DNA of 64,000 nucleotides, taken from Hyphomicrobiales bacterium (lineage in GTDB: Bacteria; Pseudomonadota; Alphaproteobacteria; Rhizobiales; Rhizobiaceae). Under the pieces are notes generated by a model, which worked only from the letters and a program-made list of their open reading frames with translations, did no database searches and had not been told where the DNA came from. Made by a program: the position numbers and the translations under genes. Below are positions 28,093 through 37,480 of this stretch, piece by piece; the first letter of the stretch is position 1; each line of letters opens with the position of its first letter. The stretch covers positions 62,001-126,000 of the forward strand of contig UBPA01000011.1 of NCBI GenBank assembly GCA_900467185.1. Reading direction: 5' to 3'.

Positions 28093-28479
28093 ATGGTGAC
28101 GCTTCAGATCGATCCCTTTCCCGCCCAAGAGGAATTGGAAACACTCTGGATGGCCGCATGGGGCGAAAGTCCCACGCGCGATTTTTCAAAGATCCTCCAG
28201 CGCAGCCTCGCGCACGTCTGCGCTCACGACGGAAGCGAGCTTGTCGGCTTCGTAAACGTCGCATGGGACGGCGGTATCCACGCCTTCCTCCTCGATACCT
28301 GCGTCCACCCGCGGCTGCAGCGCCAGGGCATAGCACGCCGCATGGTCGAAACAGCGAGAGGACTTGCCCGCGACAGAGGCGCCCAGTGGCTTCACGTCGA
28401 TTTCGAACCTCGCCTGACCGGATTCTACAGCGCTTGCGGCTTCGCGCCGACATCCGCCGGGATCATCCGACTATCCTGA
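28093..28479 (+). CDS. GNAT-family N-acetyltransferase
   Basis: 128 residues, compact. The acetyl-CoA binding motif A is clear (LLDTCVHPRLQRQGIARRMV, with RQGIA as the R/Q-x-x-G-x-A signature), followed by AQWLHVDFEPRLTGFYSACGF, the usual motif B. GGAGG lies seven bases before the ATG. The acceptor substrate cannot be predicted. It follows the response regulator by 32 bases and may be in the same transcript. Confidence 0.88.
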   Translation: MVTLQIDPFPAQEELETLWMAAWGESPTRDFSKILQRSLAHVCAHDGSELVGFVNVAWDGGIHAFLLDTCVHPRLQRQGIARRMVETARGLARDRGAQWLHVDFEPRLTGFYSACGFAPTSAGIIRLS

Positions 28480-28536
28480 CCGAGACGCCGCTCGATCCGC
28501 CATCCCCCTGAATGACGGGCTGCCCCCCAAACACGG

Positions 28537-28560
28537 AAAAGCCCGGCGCAGGGCCGGGCT
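28537..28560 (-). terminator. Rho-independent terminator of the liv operon
   Basis: On the minus strand the 8-bp stem AGCCCGGC / GCCGGGCT with a five-base loop runs into TTTT. It lies about 45 bases after the stop of the binding-protein gene, ending the livHMGF-K transcript. It may also act on the plus-strand acetyltransferase transcript. Confidence 0.8.
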
Positions 28561-28602
28561 CTCCTCGTCTGACGCACGACGGCCGGAGCCGTCATGGCGT
28601 GA

Positions 28603-29718
28603 TTACTGCGGGAAGTAGCTGTACTTGCCGTCCGGGCCCTTCTTCCACTCGTACATGACGTAGCCGGGAAGCTTCGGGTCGCCCTTTTCGTCGAAGGACA
28701 TATCGCCGAGAACAGTCTTGAACGGACCCTTTTCCTTCATCGCGGTGGCGACGGTTTCGGAATCGGTGGAGCCGGCAGCCTTGGCAGCTTCTGCGATCGT
28801 CTGCAGGGCGGCGTAGGAGTAGAGCGTGTAGGCTTCCGGGTTGAAGCCGGCGGCCTTGAACTTCTCGACCAGTTCCTTGTTCTCCGGGCGGAGCGTCGGA
28901 TCGGGGCCGAAGGTGTTGAGCGTGCCGGCAACGGCGTCGCCGGCGATCGAGGCCAGTTCGTTGGAAACGATGCCGTCACCCGAGACGAGCGTGGCCTTGA
29001 GGCCCTGGTCTGCCGACTGGCGGATGATCAGGCCGGCTTCGGTGTGGAGACCGCCCCAGTAGATGATCGAGACGCCGGCTTCCTTCATCTTGGCGATGAG
29101 GGCCGAGAAGTCCTTGTCGCCGGTGTTGACGCCTTCGTACATCACTTCCGTGATGCCGGCAGCGTTCATCGCCTTCTTGGTTTCGTCGGCAAGACCCTGA
29201 CCGTAAGGCGTCTTGTCGTGAATGACCGCGATCTTGGCGTCCTTGAACTTTTCGGCAAGGTAGGCGCCGGCAACGCCGCCCTGCTGGTCGTCACGGCCGC
29301 AGGTGCGGAACGTGTTCCAGAGGCCGCGCTCAGTGAACACCGGGTTGGTCGCAGCCGGCGTGATTTCGAGGATGCCGTTTTCGGCATAGACTTCCGACGC
29401 GGGAATGGAGACGCCCGAGTTGAAGTGACCGATGACGTACTTCACGCCGTCGGCAACGAACTTGTTGGCAACCGAGATGCCCTGCTTCGGGTCGGACACG
29501 TCGTCGCCGAGAACGATCTTGATCTGCTCGCCGTTGATGCCGCCGGCGGCGTTGATGTCAGCGGCTGCCTGCTCGGCACCCTTCTGGAGCTGCGCGCCGA
29601 ACGCGGCGTTCGGGCCGGTCAGCGGACCGGCAACAGCGATCGTGATGTCCGCCCAGGCCTGGCCGCTGAACGCGACCATGGCTGTCAGCGCAACAGCCGA
29701 CAAAAGTGACTTCTTCAT
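28603..29718 (-). CDS. livK: Branched-chain amino acid ABC transporter substrate-binding protein
   Basis: 371 residues. Signal peptide [23 protein letters not shown], then [28 protein letters not shown], the LivJ/LivK/BraC opening. Two lobes of a type I periplasmic binding fold are evident. The start at 29718 has GGAG nine bases upstream; the long upstream extension in frame is rejected. Likely ligands are leucine, isoleucine, valine or related amino acids, with the usual uncertainty for this family in rhizobia. Last gene of the liv block, closed by a terminator. Confidence 0.93.
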   Translation of the reverse strand: MKKSLLSAVALTAMVAFSGQAWADITIAVAGPLTGPNAAFGAQLQKGAEQAAADINAAGGINGEQIKIVLGDDVSDPKQGISVANKFVADGVKYVIGHFNSGVSIPASEVYAENGILEITPAATNPVFTERGLWNTFRTCGRDDQQGGVAGAYLAEKFKDAKIAVIHDKTPYGQGLADETKKAMNAAGITEVMYEGVNTGDKDFSALIAKMKEAGVSIIYWGGLHTEAGLIIRQSADQGLKATLVSGDGIVSNELASIAGDAVAGTLNTFGPDPTLRPENKELVEKFKAAGFNPEAYTLYSYAALQTIAEAAKAAGSTDSETVATAMKEKGPFKTVLGDMSFDEKGDPKLPGYVMYEWKKGPDGKYSYFPQ

Positions 29719-29831
29719 CCTGTAACTCCCAATTTTCAAGCGGGTCTGTTGCCATAGCCAACGCAGTTCCCACTCTGACTGCGCCGGTGTTCGTTGTGGC
29801 CGAGGCGATGCGCCTGCGGCTGTTCCCTTTA

Positions 29832-30176
29832 TTATTTGTTCTTCCACGAGAAGGGCGATGCCTTCTCGTAAAGCCAGTAGTAGCTGCTGACCATTTGGCG
29901 TGTCCGGTAGAAACGGAACCCAGCGGTAGAAAACAGCAAAAGAATGATCGTGTCCACGACGTAGTAGTGCAGGCTGAACATCGTGCCGTTGAACAGTGCG
30001 TGATGCACGAAACGGATGCCGAGGCCGAGCAGCAGCGTATAGACCACGACCGTCGTATAGGTCTGCCAGCCGTCCGCAACGCTCTTGCCCGTGCGCCAGG
30101 CGGTCCAGCCGCCGAGCACGCAGGTGATCAGCATGAACTGAAGGATCGAAGGCTCTTCGTGAAGAATGCCCTGCAT
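29832..30176 (-). CDS. DUF6867 small membrane protein of the liv operon
   Basis: 114 residues with three probable membrane helices ([52 protein letters not shown]) and an aromatic, basic C-terminus ([16 protein letters not shown]). It fits the DUF6867 family, found beside branched-chain amino acid transport genes in alphaproteobacteria. It sits between livF and livK. A role in assembly or activity of the transporter is plausible but not established. Confidence 0.82.
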   Translation of the reverse strand: MQGILHEEPSILQFMLITCVLGGWTAWRTGKSVADGWQTYTTVVVYTLLLGLGIRFVHHALFNGTMFSLHYYVVDTIILLLFSTAGFRFYRTRQMVSSYYWLYEKASPFSWKNK

Positions 30177-30215
30177 GTCAGAAACTCCCGGTGGAAGGGA
30201 TGAAGGAAGCGGCGC

Positions 30216-30938
30216 TCAATGGTGCCCGCCTTCGAGATAGGCGGCGCGCACTTCCGGATTGGCCAGCAATTCGCGGCCGCCGCCGCTCATCGTCACCTGT
30301 CCGTTGACCATGACATAGCCGCGATGCGACAGCTTGAGCGCGGCGAAAGCGTTCTGCTCGACGAGAAACACGGTCAGGCCCTCTTCCTCGTTGAGCTTCT
30401 TGATCGCGGCGAAGATGCCCTTGACGATCAGGGGCGCAAGGCCCAGCGACGGCTCGTCGAGAAGCAGGAGCTTCGGGCGCGCCATCAGCGCGCGACCGAT
30501 GGACAGCATCTGCTGCTCGCCGCCCGACAGCGTGCCGCCGCGCTGCGACTGACGCTCTTTCAGACGCGGAAACAGGGTGAAGATCTTCTCGATGTCCTCG
30601 TTGAAATATTTGAGGTTGTCGAGGCTCGCGCCCATCTGAAGGTTTTCATAGACCGTCATGCGCGGAAAGATGCGCCGGCCCTCGGGCGACTGTGCGATGC
30701 GCAGCCGGGCGATCTCGTGGGTCGGCATGCGGGTGATGTCCTGACCGTCGAAGATGACCGAGCCGGTGCGCGCCTGCGGGCTGCCGCAGATGGTCATCAT
30801 CAGCGTCGACTTGCCGGCGCCGTTGGCACCGATCATGCAGACGATCTCGCCGGGTTCCACGACGACATCGACGCCGCCGAGCGCCCGGATGTTGCCGTAA
30901 TAGGTCTCGACACCCTTGACGTGAAGAAGCGGGCTCAT
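30216..30938 (-). CDS. livF: Branched-chain amino acid ABC transporter ATPase LivF
   Basis: 240 residues. Walker A GANGAGKST, QSPEGRRIFPRMTVYENLQMGA, signature LSGGEQQMLSIGRAL, Walker B LLLLDEPSLGLAPLI and FLVEQNAFAAL are all canonical LivF. It forms the ATPase pair with LivG. Its ATG overlaps the livG stop (ATGA at 30935-30938). Confidence 0.95.
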   Translation of the reverse strand: MSPLLHVKGVETYYGNIRALGGVDVVVEPGEIVCMIGANGAGKSTLMMTICGSPQARTGSVIFDGQDITRMPTHEIARLRIAQSPEGRRIFPRMTVYENLQMGASLDNLKYFNEDIEKIFTLFPRLKERQSQRGGTLSGGEQQMLSIGRALMARPKLLLLDEPSLGLAPLIVKGIFAAIKKLNEEEGLTVFLVEQNAFAALKLSHRGYVMVNGQVTMSGGGRELLANPEVRAAYLEGGHH

Positions 30939-31843
30939 GGGCGCTCTCCCGTGCTGCCGGTTCCGTGACCGACCGTTGCCGCAACCTCTTCCACTTCCGC
31001 GATCACCTCGTCGACCTCATCATCCTCGACGCCGAGATAGGCCGCGATGACCTTCGGGTCGTTCTGCACGAACTGCGGATTGCCGTCCGAGATCTTCTGC
31101 CCGTATTCCAGCACGACGACGTGGTCCGAAATTTCCATGACCACCGACATATCGTGCTCGATGAGCAGGATCGACGTGCCGGTGTCCGTGCGGATGTCGC
31201 GCAGCAGCGTGTTGAGCGCCAGCGACTCGCGTGGGTTGAGACCGGCTGCCGGCTCGTCGAGGCAGAGAAGCTCCGGCTGGGTGCACATCGCCCGGGCGAT
31301 TTCCAGACGGCGTTGGGCACCGTAGGGCAGATCGCCGGCCGGATCGTCGGCCCGGTCCGTCAGCGACGCCTTGTCGAGCCAGTATTTCGCAAGCTCGATG
31401 CTGGCGAGCGACGCCTTCCGGTAGGCGGGAAAGCCGAACAGGCCGAGGATCGTGTAACCCGACGCCCGCATCAGCGCATTGTGCTGGGCGACCAGCAGGT
31501 TTTCCAGCACCGTCAGGCCCGAGAACAGGCGGATATTCTGGAAGGTCCGCGCGACCTTCGCCCGCTTGGTGATCTCGAAATCCGGCAGGCGCTCCAGCAG
31601 GAACTCCTTGCCGCCCTTCTGGCGCATCGTGATCATGCCCATGGTCGGCTTGTAGAAGCCGGTGATGCAGTTGAACACGGTGGTCTTGCCGGCCCCGTTC
31701 GGGCCGATGAGGGCGGTGATCTCGCCGCGCGTCGCTTCGAACGAGAAGTCGTTGATGGCCATCAGGCCGCCGAACCGCATGGAGAGATGTTCGACCTTGA
31801 GGATTGGATCCTTGGACATTGTCGTCGCCGTTCCCGTAACCAT
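30935..31843 (-). CDS. livG: Branched-chain amino acid ABC transporter ATPase LivG
   Basis: 302 residues. Walker A GPNGAGKTT, the NIRLFSGLTVLENLLVAQHN segment, signature in LPYGAQRRLEIARAM, Walker B LLCLDEPAAGLNPRES and LLIEHDMSVVMEI are typical of LivG. It is about 40 residues longer than usual, ending in an acidic tail (GVEDDEVDEVIAEVEEVAA). The ATG at 31843 shares a base with the livM stop; MSKDPILKV at 31819 is an alternative start. Confidence 0.94.
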   Translation of the reverse strand: MVTGTATTMSKDPILKVEHLSMRFGGLMAINDFSFEATRGEITALIGPNGAGKTTVFNCITGFYKPTMGMITMRQKGGKEFLLERLPDFEITKRAKVARTFQNIRLFSGLTVLENLLVAQHNALMRASGYTILGLFGFPAYRKASLASIELAKYWLDKASLTDRADDPAGDLPYGAQRRLEIARAMCTQPELLCLDEPAAGLNPRESLALNTLLRDIRTDTGTSILLIEHDMSVVMEISDHVVVLEYGQKISDGNPQFVQNDPKVIAAYLGVEDDEVDEVIAEVEEVAATVGHGTGSTGERP

Positions 31844-33246
31844 CAGCCGTGCCCTTCCTTGGTAAAGCTTCCCGACACGTTCTTGGCTTTGTGGAGGAAG
31901 GCCGACGGTGCGCGGGAACCGACGAAGCCACGCGGCTTGAACAGCATCACGACCACCATGGCGAGACCGAAGATCAGCATGCGATAGAGTTCCGGGGTAA
32001 AGTCTGGGCCGAAGACGACCTTCAGGAAGTTCATTTCCCGCAGCAGTTCCGTGCCGCCGACCATGACGACCGCGGCGATCGCGATGCCGGTCAGCGACCC
32101 CATGCCGCCGAGGACGACGATGGCGAGGATGACGGCGGATTCGATGAACACGAAGCTCTCCGGCGAGACGAAGCCCTGGCGGGCGGCGAAGAACGAGCCG
32201 GCGAAACCGCCGAACATGGCGCCCGTGGCAAAGGCGGTCAGCTTGGTCGTGACCGTATTGATGCCGAGCGAGCGGCAGGCGATCTCGTCCTCGCGCAGCG
32301 CTTCCCAGGCGCGACCGATCGGCATGCGGCGCAGGCGGATCGTCACATAGGCGGTGAGCATGCAGAGAAGCAGGATCACATAGAACAGGAAGATCTTGTA
32401 GTAGGCCGACGACATCGGCAGGCCGAAGGATTTGGCGAAGTTGGACGGCGACCCGACGTCGAACGACCAGATGCCGAAGATCGAAGCCTTGGCGATGCCC
32501 GAGATCCCGAAGGTGCCCTTGGTCACTTCCGTCCAGTTGATCAGCACGAGGCGGATGATCTCACCGAAGGCAAGTGTCACGATGGCGAGATAATCGCCCC
32601 GCAGACGCAGCACCGGGAAGCCGAGGACGATGCCCCACAGCGCGGCGAAGATGCCCGCGAGCGGCAGCAGCACCCAGAAGGACAGGCCGAAATGCGTGGA
32701 CAGCAGCGCGTAGGAATAGGCGCCGACGGCATAGAAGGCGACGTAGCCGAGATCGAGCAGGCCCGCGAGGCCGACCACGATGTTCAGGCCCCAGGCCAGC
32801 ATGACGTAGATCAGGATCTGGATGCCGAAATTGTCGACCAGGAGAAGCGAGCCCTGCACGCCGCGCAGCATGACCGACACCGGCGGATAGATCAGCAGCG
32901 CGATCAGCGCGATCTTGAGAAAATGGCGGTGGAAGAAGCCCTTGTCCTCGGACACGTCGAGGATGCCGCTCTTGGCCTTCGCGAGCTTCCGCTTGTCGAG
33001 CGCCGGCCGGATGAAGGCGACGTTGACGAAGCGACCGACGGCCGCAACGCCCACGAACACCGCGAGCAGACCCCAGCGCATGCGCCAGACGAGCTCGTTG
33101 TTGATGTTCTGATAGGTCTCGACACCGACGAAGAGGCAGAAGAGGCCGAGCGAGACGAGGCCCGCGAAGAAGCCTTCCTTGAGCGCGCGCGCCATGACGC
33201 TGGGTTCGGCATGCGGCTCGGAAACGGGAGAGGAAATGTTCGCCAT
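31843..33246 (-). CDS. livM: Branched-chain amino acid ABC transporter permease LivM
   Basis: 467 residues. The core from about residue 125 ([34 protein letters not shown]) to [19 protein letters not shown] is LivM. The N-terminal 120 residues hold extra helices ([37 protein letters not shown]), a layout known for the longer LivM/BraE type. With LivH it forms the membrane channel. Four bases separate its start from the livH stop. Confidence 0.94.
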   Translation of the reverse strand: MANISSPVSEPHAEPSVMARALKEGFFAGLVSLGLFCLFVGVETYQNINNELVWRMRWGLLAVFVGVAAVGRFVNVAFIRPALDKRKLAKAKSGILDVSEDKGFFHRHFLKIALIALLIYPPVSVMLRGVQGSLLLVDNFGIQILIYVMLAWGLNIVVGLAGLLDLGYVAFYAVGAYSYALLSTHFGLSFWVLLPLAGIFAALWGIVLGFPVLRLRGDYLAIVTLAFGEIIRLVLINWTEVTKGTFGISGIAKASIFGIWSFDVGSPSNFAKSFGLPMSSAYYKIFLFYVILLLCMLTAYVTIRLRRMPIGRAWEALREDEIACRSLGINTVTTKLTAFATGAMFGGFAGSFFAARQGFVSPESFVFIESAVILAIVVLGGMGSLTGIAIAAVVMVGGTELLREMNFLKVVFGPDFTPELYRMLIFGLAMVVVMLFKPRGFVGSRAPSAFLHKAKNVSGSFTKEGHG

Positions 33247-33250
33247 GGAC

Positions 33251-34153
33251 TTATACCTTCTCCACTTCGGGCCGGCCGAGAATGCCGGTCGGCTTGAAAA
33301 TCAGAACGACCGCGAGGATGACGAAGGTCGCGACGTCCTTGTAGGCGATGGAGAAATAGGCCGACCACAGGCTTTCGATGAGACCGATGAGGATGCCGCC
33401 GAGAACGGCGCCCGGCAGCGAGCCGATGCCGCCGAGAACGGCCGCCGTAAAGGCCTTCACGCCGGGGATGAAGCCATCGGTGAAGACGGCGACACCGTAA
33501 TACATCAGATACATCGTGCCGGCGACGGCGGCGAGCGCTGCACCCATGATGAAGGTGATGGAAATCGTCCGGTCGACGTCGATGCCGAGCAGGGCCGCCA
33601 TCTTGCGGTCCTGCTCGGTGGCGCGCTGGGCACGGCCGAGCGGCGTCTTGTTGACGATGTACCAGAAGATGGTGAGGAGGACCGCGGTGACGACGATGAT
33701 CACGATCTGCTTCAGCGAGATCGAGATGCCGAGCACCTGGTAGTTGGAGTTCACCAGCGGCGGGATCGGCTTGTTGCGCGGCCCCTGCACGACCTGGATG
33801 AAGTTGGACAGCGCGATCGACATGCCGATGGCGGTGATCAGCGGCGCAAGCCGGAACGATCCGCGCAACGGCCGGTAGGCGATCCGCTCGATCGTCCAGT
33901 TCCACAGGCCCGCCAGCAGCATGGCCACGATCATCATCACCAGAAGAGCGAGGACGACCGGAATGCCGGCAAAGAGGGTCGTGAGAATGAGAAAGACGAT
34001 GAGGGCCGCAAAACTGCCGAGCATGAAGATATCGCCATGGGCGAAGTTGATCATGCCGATAATGCCGTAAACCATCGTATAGCCGATGGCGATCATGCCG
34101 TAGATAGATCCGAGAGTCAGCCCGTTGACGAGCTGCTGGACGAAATACACCAT
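33251..34153 (-). CDS. livH: Branched-chain amino acid ABC transporter permease LivH
   Basis: 300 residues, normal length. Opens [40 protein letters not shown], the LivH signature, and ends with [38 protein letters not shown] stands just before the ATG at 34153; the in-frame extension upstream lies in the promoter region and is rejected. First gene of the liv operon. Confidence 0.95.
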   Translation of the reverse strand: MVYFVQQLVNGLTLGSIYGMIAIGYTMVYGIIGMINFAHGDIFMLGSFAALIVFLILTTLFAGIPVVLALLVMMIVAMLLAGLWNWTIERIAYRPLRGSFRLAPLITAIGMSIALSNFIQVVQGPRNKPIPPLVNSNYQVLGISISLKQIVIIVVTAVLLTIFWYIVNKTPLGRAQRATEQDRKMAALLGIDVDRTISITFIMGAALAAVAGTMYLMYYGVAVFTDGFIPGVKAFTAAVLGGIGSLPGAVLGGILIGLIESLWSAYFSIAYKDVATFVILAVVLIFKPTGILGRPEVEKV

Positions 34154-34625
34154 CAATTTTCCCCTGGACCAGATCCTTTGGCAGGTCCGGCCTCTTGTTC
34201 GGCAGTCCTTTTCGGACCCGACGTTTGCGGGGATTCCATACTGTTTTCGCTCGAAAAGAAAAGCACAAAAAGGAGGCACCCAACAGATTCTTTTCCGTCG
34301 GGAAAATTTCTGGCGGTTTCCTCGGCAATCGACCAACGGGGAAGCATTCAGCGCTTACATTTTAAGCAAATCAGCAGGTTGGCGAGGGGCGCGGCCTTGC
34401 GGCCATGATGTCATGAAGCTGTATTTGCTGCCAGAATGCCCGATGCTCCTGCCGCGGCAGCGGGCTCGCGCGCGCTGCGCTTCGTCCACAACGCCACGAA
34501 TTGTAACGGCCGGTCACAGGGATTTGCCTGACGAATGCGGCAGAACCCTGTATGGTTGTGGAGATAACGCGGTCGGCGCCGGGAGGCAGCCCACCGTCAG
34601 ACCGAAAAGGAGCGCGGCGAGCGCG
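34154..34625. other. 472-base divergent gap between livH and cysQ
   Basis: No gene supported on either strand. It should contain the livH promoter (minus) and the cysQ promoter (plus). The A/T-richer part at about 34235-34330 is the likeliest promoter zone, but I could not pick clear -35/-10 elements. Confidence 0.5.
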
Positions 34626-35402
34626 ATGTTGGACGTGTTGGAGAGGGCGGCTGTCGAGGCCGGGCGGGCGGTCATCGACGTCTATAATGTGGGCGCGGAT
34701 GTCCGTTACAAGGAGGATGCGTCGCCGGTGACGGATGCGGACGAAACCGCCGAACGCATCATCCTGCGCCATCTTCAAGGTGCCTTTCCCGGCATTCCCG
34801 TTGTTGCGGAAGAAGCCGCATCCGCCGGCCTCGTTCCCGATATCGACGGACGCGCCTTTTTCCTCGTCGATCCGCTGGACGGAACGAAGGAATTCGTCGG
34901 ACGCAATCACGACTTCACGGTCAATATCGCGCTGATCGAACAGGGCGCGCCGACGCTAGGCGTGGTCTACGCCCCGGCTCTCGGCATTCTCTACGCCGCC
35001 GAGCGTAACCGCGCCCGCAAGTCCGTCGTGTCCGGCCAGACGGACATCGGCACCCCCACCGTCATCGGCTGCCGCCAGCGCGGCGATCGCATCGTGGCGC
35101 TGGCCAGCCGCTCCCACAACAGCGCGGAAACCATCGCCTATCTCGCCGAACACGGCGTCACCGACTACGAGTCGGTCGGCTCATCCCTCAAGTTCTGCCT
35201 GCTGGCCGAAGGCCTCGCCGACATCTATCCGCGCCTCAGCCGCACGATGGAGTGGGACACCGCGGCCGGCGATGCCGTGTTGCGCGCGGCCGGCGGGGAA
35301 ACCGTGACGATGGACGGCAATCCGCTCTTCTACGGCAAGCGCAACCAGATCTATGACGTGGACTTCGCCAATCCGCACTTCGTCTCCCGGGGCCGGGCCT
35401 GA
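34626..35402 (+). CDS. cysQ: 3'(2'),5'-bisphosphate nucleotidase CysQ
   Basis: 258 residues, inositol-monophosphatase superfamily. Metal-binding motifs are VVAEEAAS, DPLDGTKEF (the CysQ form with TKEF) and WDTAAGDAVLRAAGG. It removes the 3'-phosphate of PAP, a by-product of sulfate assimilation, and also acts on related bisphosphates. The ATG at 34626 is chosen because the fold begins directly after it; AGGAG is 12 bases upstream. No sulfate genes are nearby. Confidence 0.9.
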   Translation: MLDVLERAAVEAGRAVIDVYNVGADVRYKEDASPVTDADETAERIILRHLQGAFPGIPVVAEEAASAGLVPDIDGRAFFLVDPLDGTKEFVGRNHDFTVNIALIEQGAPTLGVVYAPALGILYAAERNRARKSVVSGQTDIGTPTVIGCRQRGDRIVALASRSHNSAETIAYLAEHGVTDYESVGSSLKFCLLAEGLADIYPRLSRTMEWDTAAGDAVLRAAGGETVTMDGNPLFYGKRNQIYDVDFANPHFVSRGRA

Positions 35403-35572
35403 ACCGTGCTGCACCTCGAAGCATAGGCGCGGCTTCGCCCGCACCCCGCACGCTCTGCCGCCGGCGGGGAAAGAAATCGGCAAAAGCCTCATGAAAACAG
35501 AGCCGCACCACCCTGCGGCTCCCCGCCCTCGCGATCGCGTGCACACTGCCGGCACCCCGACAGGAGATGCCG

Positions 35573-36601
35573 ATGAGCGAGATGACCCCGAACCTCGAAA
35601 TGCCCTATATCCTGCCGTCCCAGGCGCAGAAGCATGTGACGCATAACGAGGCCCTGCAGCGGTTGGATGCCGTGACGCAGCTCGTGATCGCCGCGCGTCT
35701 CGCGCATCCGCCCGAGAACCCCGGCGAAGGCGCCTGCTACGAGGTCGCACCCTCGCCGACGGACGCCTGGATCGGCAAGACCGGAAAGATCGCCGTCCGG
35801 CAGGATGGTGTCTGGACCTTCGTCACGCCCCGCCCCGGCTGGCGCGCCGTCTTTGCGGGCGACGCCCGCCTCTACATCCATGACGGGACGGCCTTCCGCG
35901 TCTACGATACCACGGCAGGTCTCGAGCGGATGGGCGTCAACGCGACCGCCGACGAGGTCAACCGGCTCGCGGTGTCGGCAGATGCCACGCTCCTTAGCCA
36001 TGCCGGCCACGGCCATCAGCTGAAGATCAACAAGGCCTCGCCCGGCGATACGGCGAGCCTTCTGTTCCAGAGCGGCTGGTCCGGCCGGGCGGAGATGGGG
36101 CTTGCCGGCACGGAGACCTTCGCGATCAAGACGAGCGCCGACGGCGCATCGTGGCAGGAGGCGCTCAGCGTGGACGCCGCCGGTCGCGTTCACCTGCCGC
36201 ACAGGCCCATCGCCCGCGCCAGCACGGCGGCAGGCACGGCAACGCCGGCAGACGGCAGCGAACGCGGTTTCGCGACGATTCCGCTGTCGCAGGGCGGGTT
36301 TGCGCTCGGGTCGGCCGTGACCGGGGGCGGCAACGCTCTCGCCGTGCCGGCAACCGGCATCTACCTCGTCATGCTGAAGGCGGAGGTCGAGCCGATCGGC
36401 GCGTTTTCGCTGGCGGTGAAGGCGGGGTCGCGTGCCATCGCCACGCTGCGCGGATATTCAGGCCCCTCGGCCCGGCACCCCGCCATGGCCACAGGCCTTG
36501 CCGCCATGACGGCCGGGGATCAGCTGACCCTGGCGCATACGGGCAGCGCCACCCTCACCTTCGGCGAGGACCGGACAGAGGTGCTTATCGCGGTGCTTTA
36601 G
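35573..36601 (+). CDS. DUF2793-containing protein (phage/GTA-like)
   Basis: 342 residues. The first 90 (LEMPYILPSQAQKHVTHNEALQRLDAVTQ, GACYEVAPSPTDAWIGKTGKIAVRQDGVWTFVTPRPGW) are the DUF2793 domain, known from phage tail-associated and gene-transfer-agent-like loci in alphaproteobacteria. The C-terminal 150 residues form a beta-rich, low-charge module. Start at 35573 rather than 35567 because AGGAG ends right before 35567, leaving correct spacing only for the second ATG. No other phage gene is nearby. It overlaps the convergent receiver gene by 17 bases. Confidence 0.82.
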   Translation: MSEMTPNLEMPYILPSQAQKHVTHNEALQRLDAVTQLVIAARLAHPPENPGEGACYEVAPSPTDAWIGKTGKIAVRQDGVWTFVTPRPGWRAVFAGDARLYIHDGTAFRVYDTTAGLERMGVNATADEVNRLAVSADATLLSHAGHGHQLKINKASPGDTASLLFQSGWSGRAEMGLAGTETFAIKTSADGASWQEALSVDAAGRVHLPHRPIARASTAAGTATPADGSERGFATIPLSQGGFALGSAVTGGGNALAVPATGIYLVMLKAEVEPIGAFSLAVKAGSRAIATLRGYSGPSARHPAMATGLAAMTAGDQLTLAHTGSATLTFGEDRTEVLIAVL

Positions 36602-37097
36602 ACGAGGCTTCGGCGGGTGTCGCGTCGGCATCCGCCGCACCCGATACGGAGGCGAGCAGCTGGCTCATCGACGTCTCGTTGAAGGGCTTGGTGATGCGCG
36701 GCCGGTCGCGGTGGCTTCCGGGAAACATGGCGCTTTCGCCATAGCCGCTGACGAAACCGAACGGCGTTTCGCGGGACACGAGGATGCTGGCGAAATCGAA
36801 ACTCGTCTCGCTACCGAGATTGACGTCGAGCAAGGCGAAGTCGAAGACATGCTCTTCGACAAGCTGGCGCGCCTGCGCAACATTGGTGGCGATATCGACC
36901 GTCTCGACGCCCAGCGTGCGCAGAATATCCTCGGCTTCCATCGCAATGATGAAATTGTCTTCCAACACGAGGACGCGTTTGATTGACGAAAGTGTTTCCA
37001 AACGCAGCACCAAGATCCAATCGTTGAGAGGCTGTTCGGGTTGCCCAACCCACACATATGATTCGACATCCCCGGATGCAACACTAGAGCCTATCAC
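36585..37097 (-). CDS. Single-domain response regulator (receiver only)
   Basis: 170 residues as drawn. The receiver core runs KRVLVLEDNFIIAMEAEDIL, phospho-aspartate D91 (FALLDVNLG), and RITKPF with the conserved lysine. There is no output domain, so it probably relays or sinks phosphate. Only the ATG at 37097 is available in frame; the first 38 residues do not look like receiver sequence, so a GTG/TTG start near residue 30 may be the true one. No partner kinase is adjacent. Confidence 0.8.
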   Translation of the reverse strand: MIGSSVASGDVESYVWVGQPEQPLNDWILVLRLETLSSIKRVLVLEDNFIIAMEAEDILRTLGVETVDIATNVAQARQLVEEHVFDFALLDVNLGSETSFDFASILVSRETPFGFVSGYGESAMFPGSHRDRPRITKPFNETSMSQLLASVSGAADADATPAEASSKAPR

Positions 37098-37243
37098 GCA
37101 AGCTCACATTTAAATAAGACATAGCAAGGATTGGCCGGATCCCTTGCCACGAGGCGAAGCGTCACGCGTCGAAATCGCGCCCAGCGCTGTCGCAAACCAC
37201 GGTAAAATCCGCCGTGTGTTTTCGCAAGCCCTCATGTTGCACT

Positions 37244-37269
37244 GGAACTTTTAACGGTTCGGGCGCATT
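37244..37269 (+). promoter_or_regulatory. EcfG/RpoE2-type promoter of the small gene at 37300
   Basis: GGAAC (37244-37248), 19 bases, TT (37268-37269) fits the GGAAC-N18/19-TT pattern known for the rhizobial general stress sigma factor. Predicted transcription begins near 37276, leaving a 24-base leader before the ATG. A GTTCC-GTG-GGAAC dyad at 37272-37284 overlaps the start region. Confidence 0.6.
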
Positions 37270-37299
37270 ATGTTCCGTGGGAACGCAAGGGAGGATATG

Positions 37300-37467
37300 A
37301 TGACAGCCAGCGAGATCGAAAGACTGGAACAGGCCGCGAGAAGCGTCTTCGGTCATGATGACGGAGACACCGTCATTGTCGAGGAAAAACAGAGCCTTGC
37401 CGATCGTATGCGCGCCTTTTTCCAGAAGCGGCTGCCGGCCCGCACGCTGCCGGCGCCCGGCGTCTGA
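37300..37467 (+). CDS. Small unknown protein, 55 residues
   Basis: Begins MTASEIERLEQAARSVFG and includes VIVEEKQSLADRMRAFFQKR. It is charged and helical, without a signal peptide or membrane helix. The GGGAGG at 37289-37294 gives proper spacing to the ATG at 37300 (ATG 37297 is too close). A stress-type promoter stands just upstream, which strongly supports a real gene. Family not recognised. It converges on the Crp/Fnr regulator gene. Confidence 0.65.
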   Translation: MTASEIERLEQAARSVFGHDDGDTVIVEEKQSLADRMRAFFQKRLPARTLPAPGV

Positions 37468-37480
37468 GCGCGGCACCTAT

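Noticed and set aside
37162-37476. 104-codon minus-strand frame opposite the small gene at 37300
   Set aside because: No ribosome site or domain; the plus-strand gene has promoter, ribosome site and sensible composition.
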